Shown: positions 1-7,576 of the stretch, piece after piece
Numbering within the stretch: the stretch's first letter is position 1
Layout: each line of letters begins with the position of its first letter
Assembly: GCA_002482415.1 (NCBI GenBank)
Contig: DLFY01000148.1
Span: 630-17,284, forward strand
Direction of reading: 5' to 3'
DNA from: Phycisphaerales bacterium UBA7708
GTDB lineage: Bacteria; Planctomycetota; Phycisphaerae; Sedimentisphaerales; Anaerohalosphaeraceae
DNA: 16,655 bases
Translations under genes and position numbers: made by a program
The notes under the pieces: model-generated
Databases searched by the model: none
Seen by the model: only the letters and a program-made list of their open reading frames with translations
Told to the model about the DNA's origin: nothing

Positions 1-1
1 G

Positions 2-226
2 CTGCCGTTTTACGTTTTCCTTCGCTCGTATTCAGCCTTGTATCTGGCTCAGTACGGCCCGCAGTGGGATGTGTTTGCCGCATTAACCGTTGCTCCACAG
101 GTGGTTCCGACCCCGGCCCCTTATGTTGAACCGACGCTGTCATCACAACCGACACCTTCGCCAGATTCGACTCCGCCGACGCCTCCGTCTAATCCGGACC
201 CGGGATTTTATGATCCGAATCTTTGA
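2..226 (+). CDS. C-terminal fragment of a probable membrane protein with proline-rich tail
   Basis: The reading frame is open from base 2 to a TGA at 224-226, so only the last 74 residues are visible. The fragment begins with an aromatic, hydrophobic stretch (LPFYVFLRSYSALYLAQYG) that resembles the last membrane segment or juxtamembrane helix of an integral membrane protein. It then turns into about 40 residues rich in Pro, Thr and Ser with repeated PTP and PSP units, typical of an unstructured tail. A TTG at 38 is in frame but has no convincing ribosome binding site, so I read the gene as truncated by the window edge. The VanZ-like gene follows 27 bp later with its own ribosome binding site and is probably co-transcribed. 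The family is not recognisable from this piece. Confidence 0.6.
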   Translation: MPFYVFLRSYSALYLAQYGPQWDVFAALTVAPQVVPTPAPYVEPTLSSQPTPSPDSTPPTPPSNPDPGFYDPNL

Positions 227-253
227 TAATCCATCGTATAACACCAGGAGTGT

Positions 254-1003
254 ATGCCTCTGCTGAAACGCCATAAATACATTTTAATGTCGCTGGGGAT
301 ATACTGGCCGGCCCTGTTTGTGCTGACCCATATCCCGGTACCGCAGATTGCCGGACAAAGCGGGATGTCGGACAAGACCATGCATCTGCTGGCGTACCTG
401 ATTCTGGTATTCTTTGTGTGGCTGGCCGTCAGTCCCTACGAAAAGGTCCGCTGGAACAAACCCAAGACCTGGATTATCCTGGCTATTGTTGTCTGCTACG
501 GTGCCTTTGACGAATGGCTCCAGAGCCGCATGGGGCGCCAGATGGAACTGCTGGACCTGGTCAGTGATTTTCAGGGAGCGGCCATCGGGCTGGTGATTTT
601 GTCGATATTGAGCTTCTGGCCGGCGCTATTGGCGGTATCGGCTATTTTTATCTTTGCCATCACCAACCTGTCGCATCTGCTGGGATTGTATCCGCAGTAC
701 CATCTGAACACGGTGTTTCACCTGACGGCGTATTCGGCGGCCGCACTGATCTGGATTCAATACCTGGACCGCAAATCCGGACTGGAACGGCATCGGCCTT
801 TGTGGCCGCTGTGGGCGATCTGTCCGCCGCTGCTACTGCTGGGTGCGGTTCTGGGCGGCAGTGTGTATTATGATAAACCCATCTGGTGGGTGGATGTTGC
901 GACAGCACTGTTCGGCATCGCCGCCAGTACGTTAATCAGTATTGTGACGGTCCGCCTGGCACGCCGAATGGGGAGAGGAACCTGTCAATACGACAGCCAG
1001 TGA
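254..1003 (+). CDS. VanZ-like integral membrane protein, apparently with two VanZ-like halves
   Basis: A 249-residue polytopic membrane protein. ATG 254 is preceded by AGGAG at 246-250, which supports the start. The first half has the VanZ pattern: SDKTMHLLAY at 39-48, GAFDEWLQSR at 83-92, then DLVSDFQGAAIG at 101-112. The second half seems to repeat it in degenerate form: a helix with HLTAY at 156-160 and a WWVDVATALFGIAAS segment at 211-225. The DExxQ motif is missing there, with only YYDKP in the matching place. VanZ proteins are membrane proteins of poorly defined function; VanZ itself gives low-level teicoplanin resistance, but most homologues are housekeeping or unknown. No van cluster is present, so a resistance role should not be assumed. 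The gene end overlaps the convergent GLUG gene by 19 bp. Confidence 0.8.
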   Translation: MPLLKRHKYILMSLGIYWPALFVLTHIPVPQIAGQSGMSDKTMHLLAYLILVFFVWLAVSPYEKVRWNKPKTWIILAIVVCYGAFDEWLQSRMGRQMELLDLVSDFQGAAIGLVILSILSFWPALLAVSAIFIFAITNLSHLLGLYPQYHLNTVFHLTAYSAAALIWIQYLDRKSGLERHRPLWPLWAICPPLLLLGAVLGGSVYYDKPIWWVDVATALFGIAASTLISIVTVRLARRMGRGTCQYDSQ

Positions 1004-2391
1004 GCCGCCATGATTGTATAGTCCGCCAGGTCAATCCTGCCGCTGCAATCGGCATCGACGGAAACGCGATAATATATTCCATCGTGTTCCGAACTTAACC
1101 AACTGTATGACAGTGCAATCAAATCCCCGGAGTTGATGCCGTCGGGGCAGACAAAATCACCCCGGCGGGCATACTGCCAGCTCAGACGCGGATAGGCCAG
1201 CCCATCGACACACATCCTCCAGACATCACTGGTGCCATAGAGCGTTTCGCCGACAAAATCCCAGCCTTCATAGGTTGCCTTCTGCTTTAACTGTGCTGCG
1301 GTTTGCGGGATGCCGAGGCCATTGTCCGGCCCGCCGCCTTCGCCGGCCTCAAGAAAGTAACACTGCGAGACCACCATGGGAAAGCAAAAGCCGATGAATC
1401 CGCCAATATTGCTTCCGCCGCCGGTGACACGACAGACACTGTAGCAGTGTTTGACCTCAAAGAGCATGGAGTCGCATTGGCCCACCAGCCCGCCGATATC
1501 CTGTGAGGTATTGGACGCATCAATACTCCCCGTGCAATAGCAGTTATTGATGAAGCTGAAATCAAACACCCCCACCAGACCGCCAATCTGGGCGGTATCC
1601 GCACCGCAGGTCATCACGACGCTGGTATAGGAGCACAGGACCGCTGAACTGGAGACTCCCCCAATCAGCCCCCCCGCCTGGACATATCCCTGTCCCACTG
1701 TCATCGTGCCCGACATCCAGCAGCCTTCCACCGTTGCGGCAAAGGCTCTGCCAATCAGGCCCCCCATATAGGATGAGGAGTAATCACCACTGCTCAGTGA
1801 GCCGGAAAAGCTGCAATTTTGAATGGTGGCTTGTTCAGCATCCCCCAGCAGCCCTCCCGCTAATCCCGCTGCGGTCATTTGTCCGCGCACACCGCACTGG
1901 ATTATTGTGGCGGACGTCACCCGACCGGCCAGCCCTCCGACATAGAAAGACACCGGGGCATAGATATCCACGGCCGACAGTTCGAGGTTGCGGATGACTG
2001 CGGAATTGCCGAGAACTCCGAATAAACCCAGGAAATCAAGACCTGCCTGATCTGCTTCAAATGACAGATTGAAAATACAAAAGCCCCGACCATCAAAGGT
2101 GCCGGTGAACGGAACACCTTGATATTCCGGCTCATATATATCCGTATCTGGAGCAATCAGCGCAGACTGAAAGACCTCCCCTGTCAGGTCGATATCGGCA
2201 GTCAGGATGAAATGACTGTCCAGCAGGTCTAAATCCGAGTTTATCGCCAGCAGTTGTTCCGGGGTACTGATTTGATATGGATCCTGGGGTGACCCTTTTC
2301 CTGGATTATCCATCCAATCATATCCAAATACAGGAAAAGACAATACACCCCCGATCAGTACAATCCATATTATACGTTTTGCATCAGGCAT
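985..2391 (-). CDS. secreted GLUG-repeat protein with C-terminal dockerin-like repeats
   Basis: A 468-residue exported protein. Residues 1-23 form a signal peptide (KR, then hydrophobic IIWIVLIGGVLSFPVFG), with likely cleavage before YDWMDNP. Seven GLUG-type repeats (GGL[AIV]G followed by a short strand and a conserved Cys) start near residues 151, 179, 209, 239, 269, 299 and 329. GLUG units are short beta repeats of surface or secreted proteins, probably forming a solenoid. The tail has two dockerin-like loops, CPDGINSGDLIALSYSWL at 415-432 and DADCSGRIDLADYTIMAAHWL at 446-466. These resemble planctomycete C-terminal dockerin-like modules, presumed to bind calcium and mediate attachment. ATG 2391 is preceded by GGAGAGG about 11 nt upstream on the minus strand. 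The ligand is unknown. The gene stands alone and converges on the VanZ-like gene. Confidence 0.8.
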   Translation of the reverse strand: MPDAKRIIWIVLIGGVLSFPVFGYDWMDNPGKGSPQDPYQISTPEQLLAINSDLDLLDSHFILTADIDLTGEVFQSALIAPDTDIYEPEYQGVPFTGTFDGRGFCIFNLSFEADQAGLDFLGLFGVLGNSAVIRNLELSAVDIYAPVSFYVGGLAGRVTSATIIQCGVRGQMTAAGLAGGLLGDAEQATIQNCSFSGSLSSGDYSSSYMGGLIGRAFAATVEGCWMSGTMTVGQGYVQAGGLIGGVSSSAVLCSYTSVVMTCGADTAQIGGLVGVFDFSFINNCYCTGSIDASNTSQDIGGLVGQCDSMLFEVKHCYSVCRVTGGGSNIGGFIGFCFPMVVSQCYFLEAGEGGGPDNGLGIPQTAAQLKQKATYEGWDFVGETLYGTSDVWRMCVDGLAYPRLSWQYARRGDFVCPDGINSGDLIALSYSWLSSEHDGIYYRVSVDADCSGRIDLADYTIMAAHWLSY

Positions 2392-2600
2392 TCATCTGAA
2401 CCCTCTCCAGGGATTTGTTATTCCTATATAATTACAAAAAACAGGCCATCGAAGTCAAAAGAAAAGCAGATTAAAACACTTATTTTACGCTATTCAGATT
2501 TAATATATCCATTTACAGTATCATATTTATCTTTCTGAAAACGGCTCTGGCAATCCCGTTGTTTGGTTTTGTGCAATTTTTCTGTAACCTGCATTGGAGC
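2392..2600. other. AT-rich intergenic stretch upstream of the divergent GLUG gene and the ncRNA candidate
   Basis: This is about 210 bp without a credible coding frame and visibly richer in A/T than the flanking genes. It must hold the promoter of the GLUG gene on the minus strand. A TTGACT-like hexamer is present there (complement of agtcaa near 2452-2457), but I see no well-spaced good -10 box, so I do not call that promoter. Nothing else is recognisable. Confidence 0.5.
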
Positions 2601-2628
2601 TTGACTTTGGATAAGTCGTGGATATAAT
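2601..2628 (+). promoter_or_regulatory. strong sigma70-type promoter
   Basis: TTGACT at 2601-2606 and a perfect TATAAT at 2623-2628 are separated by 16 bp, in an otherwise non-coding AT-rich setting. Transcription would start near 2635. It drives the structured RNA at 2635-2926 and, through read-through of the terminator, possibly the nusA operon. Of the three promoters I call in the window, this is the closest to consensus. Confidence 0.75.
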
Positions 2629-2634
2629 AATGAC

Positions 2635-2926
2635 GTGCCGGCGTTGTGGAAATCCGGCGATAAGGAATTTAAGTTATGGTAAGAACGGGACTTAGAAATC
2701 GTGATTGGGCATAGTGGAACAATTCGCTATGCAGCAGCGCAATGGTTGCGCCCGCGATTTTTGTATAATAATTGTCTTCAGGGAAGCGGCGGAATAGCCC
2801 CTGCGACAGGGAGGGCGTTGTAATGGCTGGATAGACGCAGCCAACAAGAACGCCTGTCTGTTTGGCGGGGATATGATTATTCTGCAGTGATGAAAAGTGG
2901 CAGCCTGAAGGGTACCACTTTTTTTT
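2635..2926 (+). ncRNA. unassigned structured RNA or nusA operon leader
   Basis: A non-coding transcript is inferred from the promoter at 2601-2628 and the terminator at 2893-2926. Several complementary arms can be read by eye. A 5' hairpin pairs 2637-2641 with 2654-2658. A three-way unit has 2696-2703 pairing with 2753-2760 (one U-G) around hairpins 2709-2714/2727-2732 and 2737-2742/2746-2751, the latter six bp with a UGG loop. A long 3' rod pairs 2767-2775 with 2873-2881 (two G-U), then 2798-2801/2867-2870, 2805-2809/2854-2858, 2815-2819/2849-2853 and 2824-2829/2838-2843. I see none of the conserved signatures of RNase P RNA, tmRNA, SRP RNA or a common riboswitch; 6S RNA cannot be fully excluded. 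It could be a stand-alone sRNA, or a leader controlling nusA by attenuation. Confidence 0.6.
2893..2926 (+). terminator. intrinsic terminator between the RNA gene and nusA
   Basis: AAAAGTGG at 2893-2900 pairs perfectly with CCACTTTT at 2915-2922 around a 14-nt loop, and a T run extends to 2926. It lies 74 nt before the nusA start. It therefore either ends a separate ncRNA or acts as an attenuator of the nusA-infB operon. Confidence 0.85.
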
Positions 2927-2999
2927 ATTTATGTATCGGCCGGTCAGAAATCCGCTGGTCGAAAATTCAGATTACTGGTCAAACAAGGAAAACGATACG

Positions 3000-4226
3000 A
3001 TGAATCAGGAATTATTGCGAATTGTCGAGAACATCGCACGGGACAAAAACATCGACAAGGAGTCCATCTTCCAGGACCTTGAAGCGGCGATGATCTCTGC
3101 GGCCCGTAAGCACTTCAGTGCGCTTAAAGGTGCCGAAGTCGAGGTTGTGGTGCGTATCGACCGCAATAACGGTGAGATTGCCGCATGGAAAGATGATACC
3201 CAGATTGACATTCGTCAATTGGGACGGATTCCCGCTCAGACTGCCAAGCAGGTGATGATTCAAAAAATTCGTCAGGACGAACGCGAGAGTATCTTTTCCG
3301 AATATGCCCAGCGAAAAGGGGAAATTATCACCGGAATCGCCGGGCGGTATGACGGCGGGGTTCTGGTCATCAATCTGAACAGTCGGGTTGAGGCGATTAT
3401 GCCTAAATCCGAGCAGATTTCCGGAGAAACACATCATCCCGGCGACCGGATTCGCTGCATGATTCTGGATGTCCGGGAAACCAATAATCAGGTCAAGATT
3501 ATCCTGTCGCGGACCCACCCGGAATTTATCCGCAGGCTGTTTGAGCAGGAAGTGCCGGAGGTGGCGGAAAACATCATTGAAATCAAGGCCCTGGCGCGTG
3601 AGGCGGGGTATCGCACGAAAATTGCGGTGGAATCCACGGACGACAAGGTGGATCCGGTGGGTGCCTGCGTGGGTATTCGCGGCAGCCGGATTCGCAATAT
3701 TGTGGATGAACTGGGCGGCGAGAAGATTGACATTGTCAAGTGGAGCGATTCGTCGCAGGCGCTGATTGCCAATGCGCTGATGCCAGCCAAGGTCAGCGAG
3801 ATTGCGATTTGCTTTGAGCTGGGCAAGGCGACGGTGGTGGTGACCGAGGACCAGTTGAGCCTGGCCATCGGCAAACACGGTCAGAACGTTCGCCTGGCGG
3901 CTCGTCTGACGGGGTGGGATATTGATATCCTGACGCCGGAGGAATACAATCGCGAGGTGGAGCGGCTGGCGATGATACTGAAGGATATTCCCGGTATGGA
4001 TGACCGGTTTGTGGATAAATTGCTGGCGCTGGGGATTATTTCGGCGCTGGATCTGGAAGATGTCGGTACCGAGCCGTTGATTGCCGAACTGGGCATCGAT
4101 AAGGACCGGGCCGGACAGATTCTTCAGGCGGCCGCCCAGGCGGCCAAGCAGGCCGCGGCCGACGGCAAAGCAACGCAGGCGGAAAGCCTGATTAAAGAAC
4201 AGCAAAAGAAGCGATCTCGCAAGTAA
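3000..4226 (+). CDS. nusA: transcription termination/antitermination factor NusA
   Basis: A 408-residue NusA, which binds RNA polymerase and the nascent RNA to modulate pausing, intrinsic termination and antitermination. The order is: polymerase-binding N-terminal domain about 1-105 (start MNQELLRIVENIA is typical), S1 domain about 107-175, KH1 with GIRG at 225-228, KH2 with GKHG at 291-294, then a helix-hairpin-helix/NusA-C-like unit about 328-385 (IPGMDDRFVDKLLALGI) and a lysine-rich tail. It is longer than minimal NusA proteins and shorter than those with two acidic repeats. I chose ATG 3000 because AAGGA lies at 2985-2989. An in-frame ATG at 2931 would add 23 atypical residues starting right at the terminator. 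It is the first gene of the six-gene operon. No rimP precedes it, unlike in many bacteria. Confidence 0.96.
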   Translation: MNQELLRIVENIARDKNIDKESIFQDLEAAMISAARKHFSALKGAEVEVVVRIDRNNGEIAAWKDDTQIDIRQLGRIPAQTAKQVMIQKIRQDERESIFSEYAQRKGEIITGIAGRYDGGVLVINLNSRVEAIMPKSEQISGETHHPGDRIRCMILDVRETNNQVKIILSRTHPEFIRRLFEQEVPEVAENIIEIKALAREAGYRTKIAVESTDDKVDPVGACVGIRGSRIRNIVDELGGEKIDIVKWSDSSQALIANALMPAKVSEIAICFELGKATVVVTEDQLSLAIGKHGQNVRLAARLTGWDIDILTPEEYNREVERLAMILKDIPGMDDRFVDKLLALGIISALDLEDVGTEPLIAELGIDKDRAGQILQAAAQAAKQAAADGKATQAESLIKEQQKKRSRK

Positions 4227-4282
4227 TTCGGACCGAAATCCGGACCAGGCAAGACGCACAGAATTGTTTTAGGAGATGTGGT

Positions 4283-7087
4283 TTGGCTAAGGCAGTAACA
4301 CGTGTATATTTATTGGCCAAGGAGCTGGGTGTTCCCAGCAAGGCCATCGTAGAAAAATGTCTGGCCGAAGGCATGGAGATGAAAACCGGCCACATGTCCC
4401 CCCTGACCGCCGGTCAGGCCGCGACGGTTCGTGAGTGGTTCAGCGAGGGATCACATACTACCGCAGTGGAAACCTCCAAGCCGGTTGATCTGGATAAGAT
4501 TCGGGTCAAGCGTAAAAAAGGCGAGGGCCAGGAAGCGGGCGATACCGTCAGTGAAACTGCAACCCAGGTGATTACCGAGGAGCCGCCGGCGATTGAGGCA
4601 GAGCAGCCTGAGTCCGCTGCGGCAGCGGCTGCACCTGCAGAACCGGTGGCCGATGAGCCGCTGGTGACCGTTGAAACCGCTGTGCCGGCTGTGGCGGAGA
4701 CCGCTTTGCCGGTGACGGCAGAACCTGTCGCGCCGAGTGCGGTTGAGGAGGCTCCTGCTCAGCCCGCCGCCCCGACAGAGACGCCTGCGGCTGCCGCCGA
4801 AGTAATCGTTGAACAGCCTGAAGCGGCTGTCAAACAGGATTTCCCGACGCCGGTGATGCATGTTCCGGTGATTCCCAAAGATATCAAGCCGGCCGGGCCG
4901 ATGCTGCACAAACCGATGCCGGTGCAATTGTCCGGGCCGACGGTGGTGCGTGTCGAGGCTGCCGATGAAGATGCCCTGCGTCCACCCAAGAAGGGCAAGG
5001 CCGGACGTGAAGCCCGCGGACACGAGCGCGAAAAAGACAAACGCAAACCTGCCGGCAGCGGTGAGAAGCTGATGCTCGGCAAGGCCGAACCGCCGCCGCC
5101 CGCACCGGCCGGTGGAAAACCGAAAAAAGCCAAGGAGAAAGGCAAAAAAGGCGGCGATTTCGACGAAGAAGCCGGCGGCAAGGGCGGCTCCAAACGGATG
5201 CGTGCCAAGGATATCGAGGAACGTCAGGCTCGACTGGCTGCGGCCAGCGGCGAGTTTTCGCGTTTTCGTCCGTCGCGCCGCATCGAAACCCGGACCGCCG
5301 AAGAGCAGGCCGCCCAGGTGGAGCGTCCGGAAAAAGCCGCAATCTCCGAACCGATTACCGTCAAGGAACTGGCTTCGGCGCTGCGCGTCAAAATCGGCGA
5401 TATCATTGCCCGGCTGATGAAACAGGGCGTCATGGCGACGGCCAACCAGGCGTTATCGACCGATACCGCTGAGTTGATTGCATTGGAATTCGGCACTGAA
5501 CTGATTGTTCAGAAGAAACAAACCATTCTGGAGCAGATTCAGCAGCAGTTTGAACAGCGCGAACGCAAGCAGATGCAGAAGCGCCCGCCGATTGTTACGA
5601 TGCTGGGGCACGTGGACCACGGCAAAACCAGCCTGCTGGACCGGATTCGTCAGGCCGAAGTGGCCAAGGGCGAAGCCGGCGGGATTACCCAGCATATCGG
5701 CGCTTACCAGGCGGAATTGAACGGCAAGCGCGTCACGTTCCTCGATACGCCGGGCCATGAGGCGTTTACCGCCCTGCGTGCCCGCGGGGCCAACATGACC
5801 GACATTGTCGTTCTGGTCGTGGCCGCCGATGACGGCGTGATGCCGCAGACGATTGAAGCCATCCGGCACGCCAAGGCCGCCGGGGTGCAGATTATTGTGG
5901 CATTGAACAAAATCGACCTGCCGGGCATGGATATCCATCGTGTCTATGGGCAGTTGGCCGAACACGAACTGACCCCCAGCGAATGGGGCGGCAATACGGA
6001 AATTGTCAAGACCAGCGCCACGACCGGTCAGGGCATCGAAGAATTAATCGAGCACCTAGACTATATCGCGGAACTGAAGGACTTCAAGGCCGACCCGACT
6101 CTGGACGGCACGGGCTGGATTATCGAGGCCAAGATGACCCAGAGTCAGGGTGCGGTCGCCACGCTGCTGATTCATGAAGGCAGCATCGAAAAAGGCGATA
6201 TTGTCGTCTGCGGCAGCGCCTACGGGCGCATCCGCACACTGACCGACAGCCGCGGCCGCAGCGTCAAAAAGGCCGGCCCGGCAATGCCGGTGGAAATCTC
6301 GGGTCTGGATGAAGTGCCGCAGGCGGGCGACCGGTTCTACAAGCTCACCGATATTAACCAGGCCAAACAGGCCGCCGATGAGAACAAGCACCTGATGCGT
6401 GAGGAATCGCTGGCCAAGCGGTCGCTGATTACGCTGGACAACCTGTTCAGCCAGATCGAGGCCGGCAATGTCAAGGAACTCAACCTGATTATCAAAGCCG
6501 ACGTTCAGGGGTCCGTCGAGGTTCTGCAGAAATACCTGGGCGACCTGAGCACCCCGGAAGTACGTGTGAAAATACTGCATGCCGCCGTCGGCGGCATCAC
6601 CGAAGGCGATGTCATCCTGGCCGAAGCGTCGCGGGCGATTGTCATCGGCTTTAACGCCGTGCCGGACGAGCATGTCCGCCAGATTGCCGACAGCAAGGGT
6701 GTGGATGTCCGCCTGTACAATATTATTTATCGGATTACCGAAGACCTCAGGGCCGCCATGGTCGGCATGCTGGAACCGGAAATCCAGGAAAAAACGCTGG
6801 GTCGGCTGGTGGTTCGCCAGACGTTCAAGGTCTCCAGCATCGGCACGATTGCCGGCTGCTATGTGACCAGCGGCCAGGTCAACCGTGATTCGAAGCTGCG
6901 GCTGATTCGCAACAACATCGTCGTCAAGGACAAGTGCTCGATTGAATCACTCAAGCATGTCAAGGACGATGTCAAAGAAGTCAAGATGGGCTTTGAATGC
7001 GGCGTCAAGATCGCCAATTTCGACGATATCAAGGTGGATGACGTCCTGGAAGCGTATGAAATGATCAAAGTGGCAAGGACGCTGTAA
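4283..7087 (+). CDS. infB: translation initiation factor IF-2
   Basis: A 934-residue GTPase that places initiator tRNA on the 30S subunit and promotes subunit joining. An IF2_N module occupies about 1-55. A long low-complexity linker rich in Ala, Pro, Glu and then Lys/Gly runs about 60-350. A second IF2_N-like module lies about 356-405. The G domain follows: G1 GHVDHGKTS 442-450, G2 GGITQHIG 466-473, G3 DTPGHE 488-493, G4 NKID 542-545, G5 SAT 578-580. The usual beta-barrel and fMet-tRNA-binding domains reach the C terminus. The start is TTG 4283, with AGGAG at 4271-4275 seven nt upstream; the nearby ATG 4276 and GTG 4278 are out of frame. There is 56 bp after nusA and no terminator between them. 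Confidence 0.97.
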   Translation: MAKAVTRVYLLAKELGVPSKAIVEKCLAEGMEMKTGHMSPLTAGQAATVREWFSEGSHTTAVETSKPVDLDKIRVKRKKGEGQEAGDTVSETATQVITEEPPAIEAEQPESAAAAAAPAEPVADEPLVTVETAVPAVAETALPVTAEPVAPSAVEEAPAQPAAPTETPAAAAEVIVEQPEAAVKQDFPTPVMHVPVIPKDIKPAGPMLHKPMPVQLSGPTVVRVEAADEDALRPPKKGKAGREARGHEREKDKRKPAGSGEKLMLGKAEPPPPAPAGGKPKKAKEKGKKGGDFDEEAGGKGGSKRMRAKDIEERQARLAAASGEFSRFRPSRRIETRTAEEQAAQVERPEKAAISEPITVKELASALRVKIGDIIARLMKQGVMATANQALSTDTAELIALEFGTELIVQKKQTILEQIQQQFEQRERKQMQKRPPIVTMLGHVDHGKTSLLDRIRQAEVAKGEAGGITQHIGAYQAELNGKRVTFLDTPGHEAFTALRARGANMTDIVVLVVAADDGVMPQTIEAIRHAKAAGVQIIVALNKIDLPGMDIHRVYGQLAEHELTPSEWGGNTEIVKTSATTGQGIEELIEHLDYIAELKDFKADPTLDGTGWIIEAKMTQSQGAVATLLIHEGSIEKGDIVVCGSAYGRIRTLTDSRGRSVKKAGPAMPVEISGLDEVPQAGDRFYKLTDINQAKQAADENKHLMREESLAKRSLITLDNLFSQIEAGNVKELNLIIKADVQGSVEVLQKYLGDLSTPEVRVKILHAAVGGITEGDVILAEASRAIVIGFNAVPDEHVRQIADSKGVDVRLYNIIYRITEDLRAAMVGMLEPEIQEKTLGRLVVRQTFKVSSIGTIAGCYVTSGQVNRDSKLRLIRNNIVVKDKCSIESLKHVKDDVKEVKMGFECGVKIANFDDIKVDDVLEAYEMIKVARTL

Positions 7088-7107
7088 GCTCAGCAGATAT
7101 TACTATT

Positions 7108-7542
7108 ATGGCAAATCGACGATTACAGAAAGTAGCCCGTGTAATCCGGGATTCGGTCAGCGAGACCATTCAGCAGCATTTGAGTGATCCGCGTCTGACC
7201 GGTTTTATCAGCATTACGGGAGTGGATGTGGCGCCGGACATGAAAACCGCCCTGGTCAGCCTGAGCATTCTGGCCGGCGACGATGAAGCCCGGCAAGCCT
7301 CGTTTCACGCCGTTCAGCGCGCCTCGGGGGTTATCCAGCGGCGTCTGGGGCAGGCACTGACCAGCCGGCATTGTCCGCATCTGCGGTTTGAGCTGGACAG
7401 CACGATGCAAAAAACGCTGCGCACGCTGGAGCTGATCGAACAGGCCTCCCAGGAATACAGGGAAAAGGATAAGGAACACGACACGGATGATGAACTTAGC
7501 GACACCGATGACCAACACGATGGAAACGACGATAGAAACTAA
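7108..7542 (+). CDS. rbfA: 30S ribosome-binding factor RbfA
   Basis: A 144-residue protein with the RbfA pattern: RRLQKVARVIRDSVS at the N terminus, SDPRLTGFISITGVDVAPD around 26-44, then a helix-rich KH-like core with RLGQALTSRHCPHLRFELD. It helps late maturation of the 30S subunit, including 16S rRNA 5'-end processing, and is a cold-shock factor in other bacteria. The tail from about 115 is very acidic (runs of D and E) and probably disordered. The ATG lies 20 bp after the infB stop. I see no good Shine-Dalgarno sequence, so translation may be coupled to infB. The nusA-infB-rbfA order is classical. Confidence 0.93.
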   Translation: MANRRLQKVARVIRDSVSETIQQHLSDPRLTGFISITGVDVAPDMKTALVSLSILAGDDEARQASFHAVQRASGVIQRRLGQALTSRHCPHLRFELDSTMQKTLRTLELIEQASQEYREKDKEHDTDDELSDTDDQHDGNDDRN

Positions 7543-7576
7543 CGTATCCCCTGAGACTCAAGCGGAGACAGGGCTT

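Noticed and set aside
254..1003. Glycopeptide resistance gene
   Set aside because: VanZ-family similarity alone does not imply resistance; no vanA-type ligase, vanH, vanX or vanRS is nearby, and most family members are unrelated to resistance.
2764..2769. Second TATAAT inside the RNA candidate as a promoter for nusA
   Set aside because: No -35 hexamer lies 16-18 bp upstream and there is no extended -10 TG; the sequence falls in an AT-rich arm of the proposed stem.
2635..2926. RNase P RNA identity for the intergenic transcript
   Set aside because: A GUGGAAAUCCGG stretch at 2646-2657 recalls the GAGGAAAGUCCGG core of RNase P RNA, but the matching 3' core and the other conserved blocks are missing and the transcript is too short.
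2635..2926. tmRNA, SRP RNA or tRNA-Sec in the same region
   Set aside because: No tmRNA ends or tag frame, no SRP GGAA-loop domain, and no TTC-arm consensus or 3' CCA-type acceptor could be found.
2931..2999. Upstream ATG extending NusA by 23 residues
   Set aside because: It starts immediately after the terminator T run, lacks a ribosome binding site, and the extension is unlike NusA N termini. The ATG at 3000 has AAGGA and the canonical sequence.
3012..4259. Long open frame antisense to nusA (415 codons)
   Set aside because: The forward frame is unmistakably NusA with conserved motifs. The antisense product is low in recognisable structure and follows from the codon bias of a GC-rich gene. 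No ribosome binding site or promoter supports it.
7487..7576. Upstream ATG for the HhH-like protein, overlapping rbfA by 56 bp
   Set aside because: The added 30 residues are Thr/Glu-rich low-complexity sequence with no domain, and the ATG at 7577 has a well-placed GGAG.
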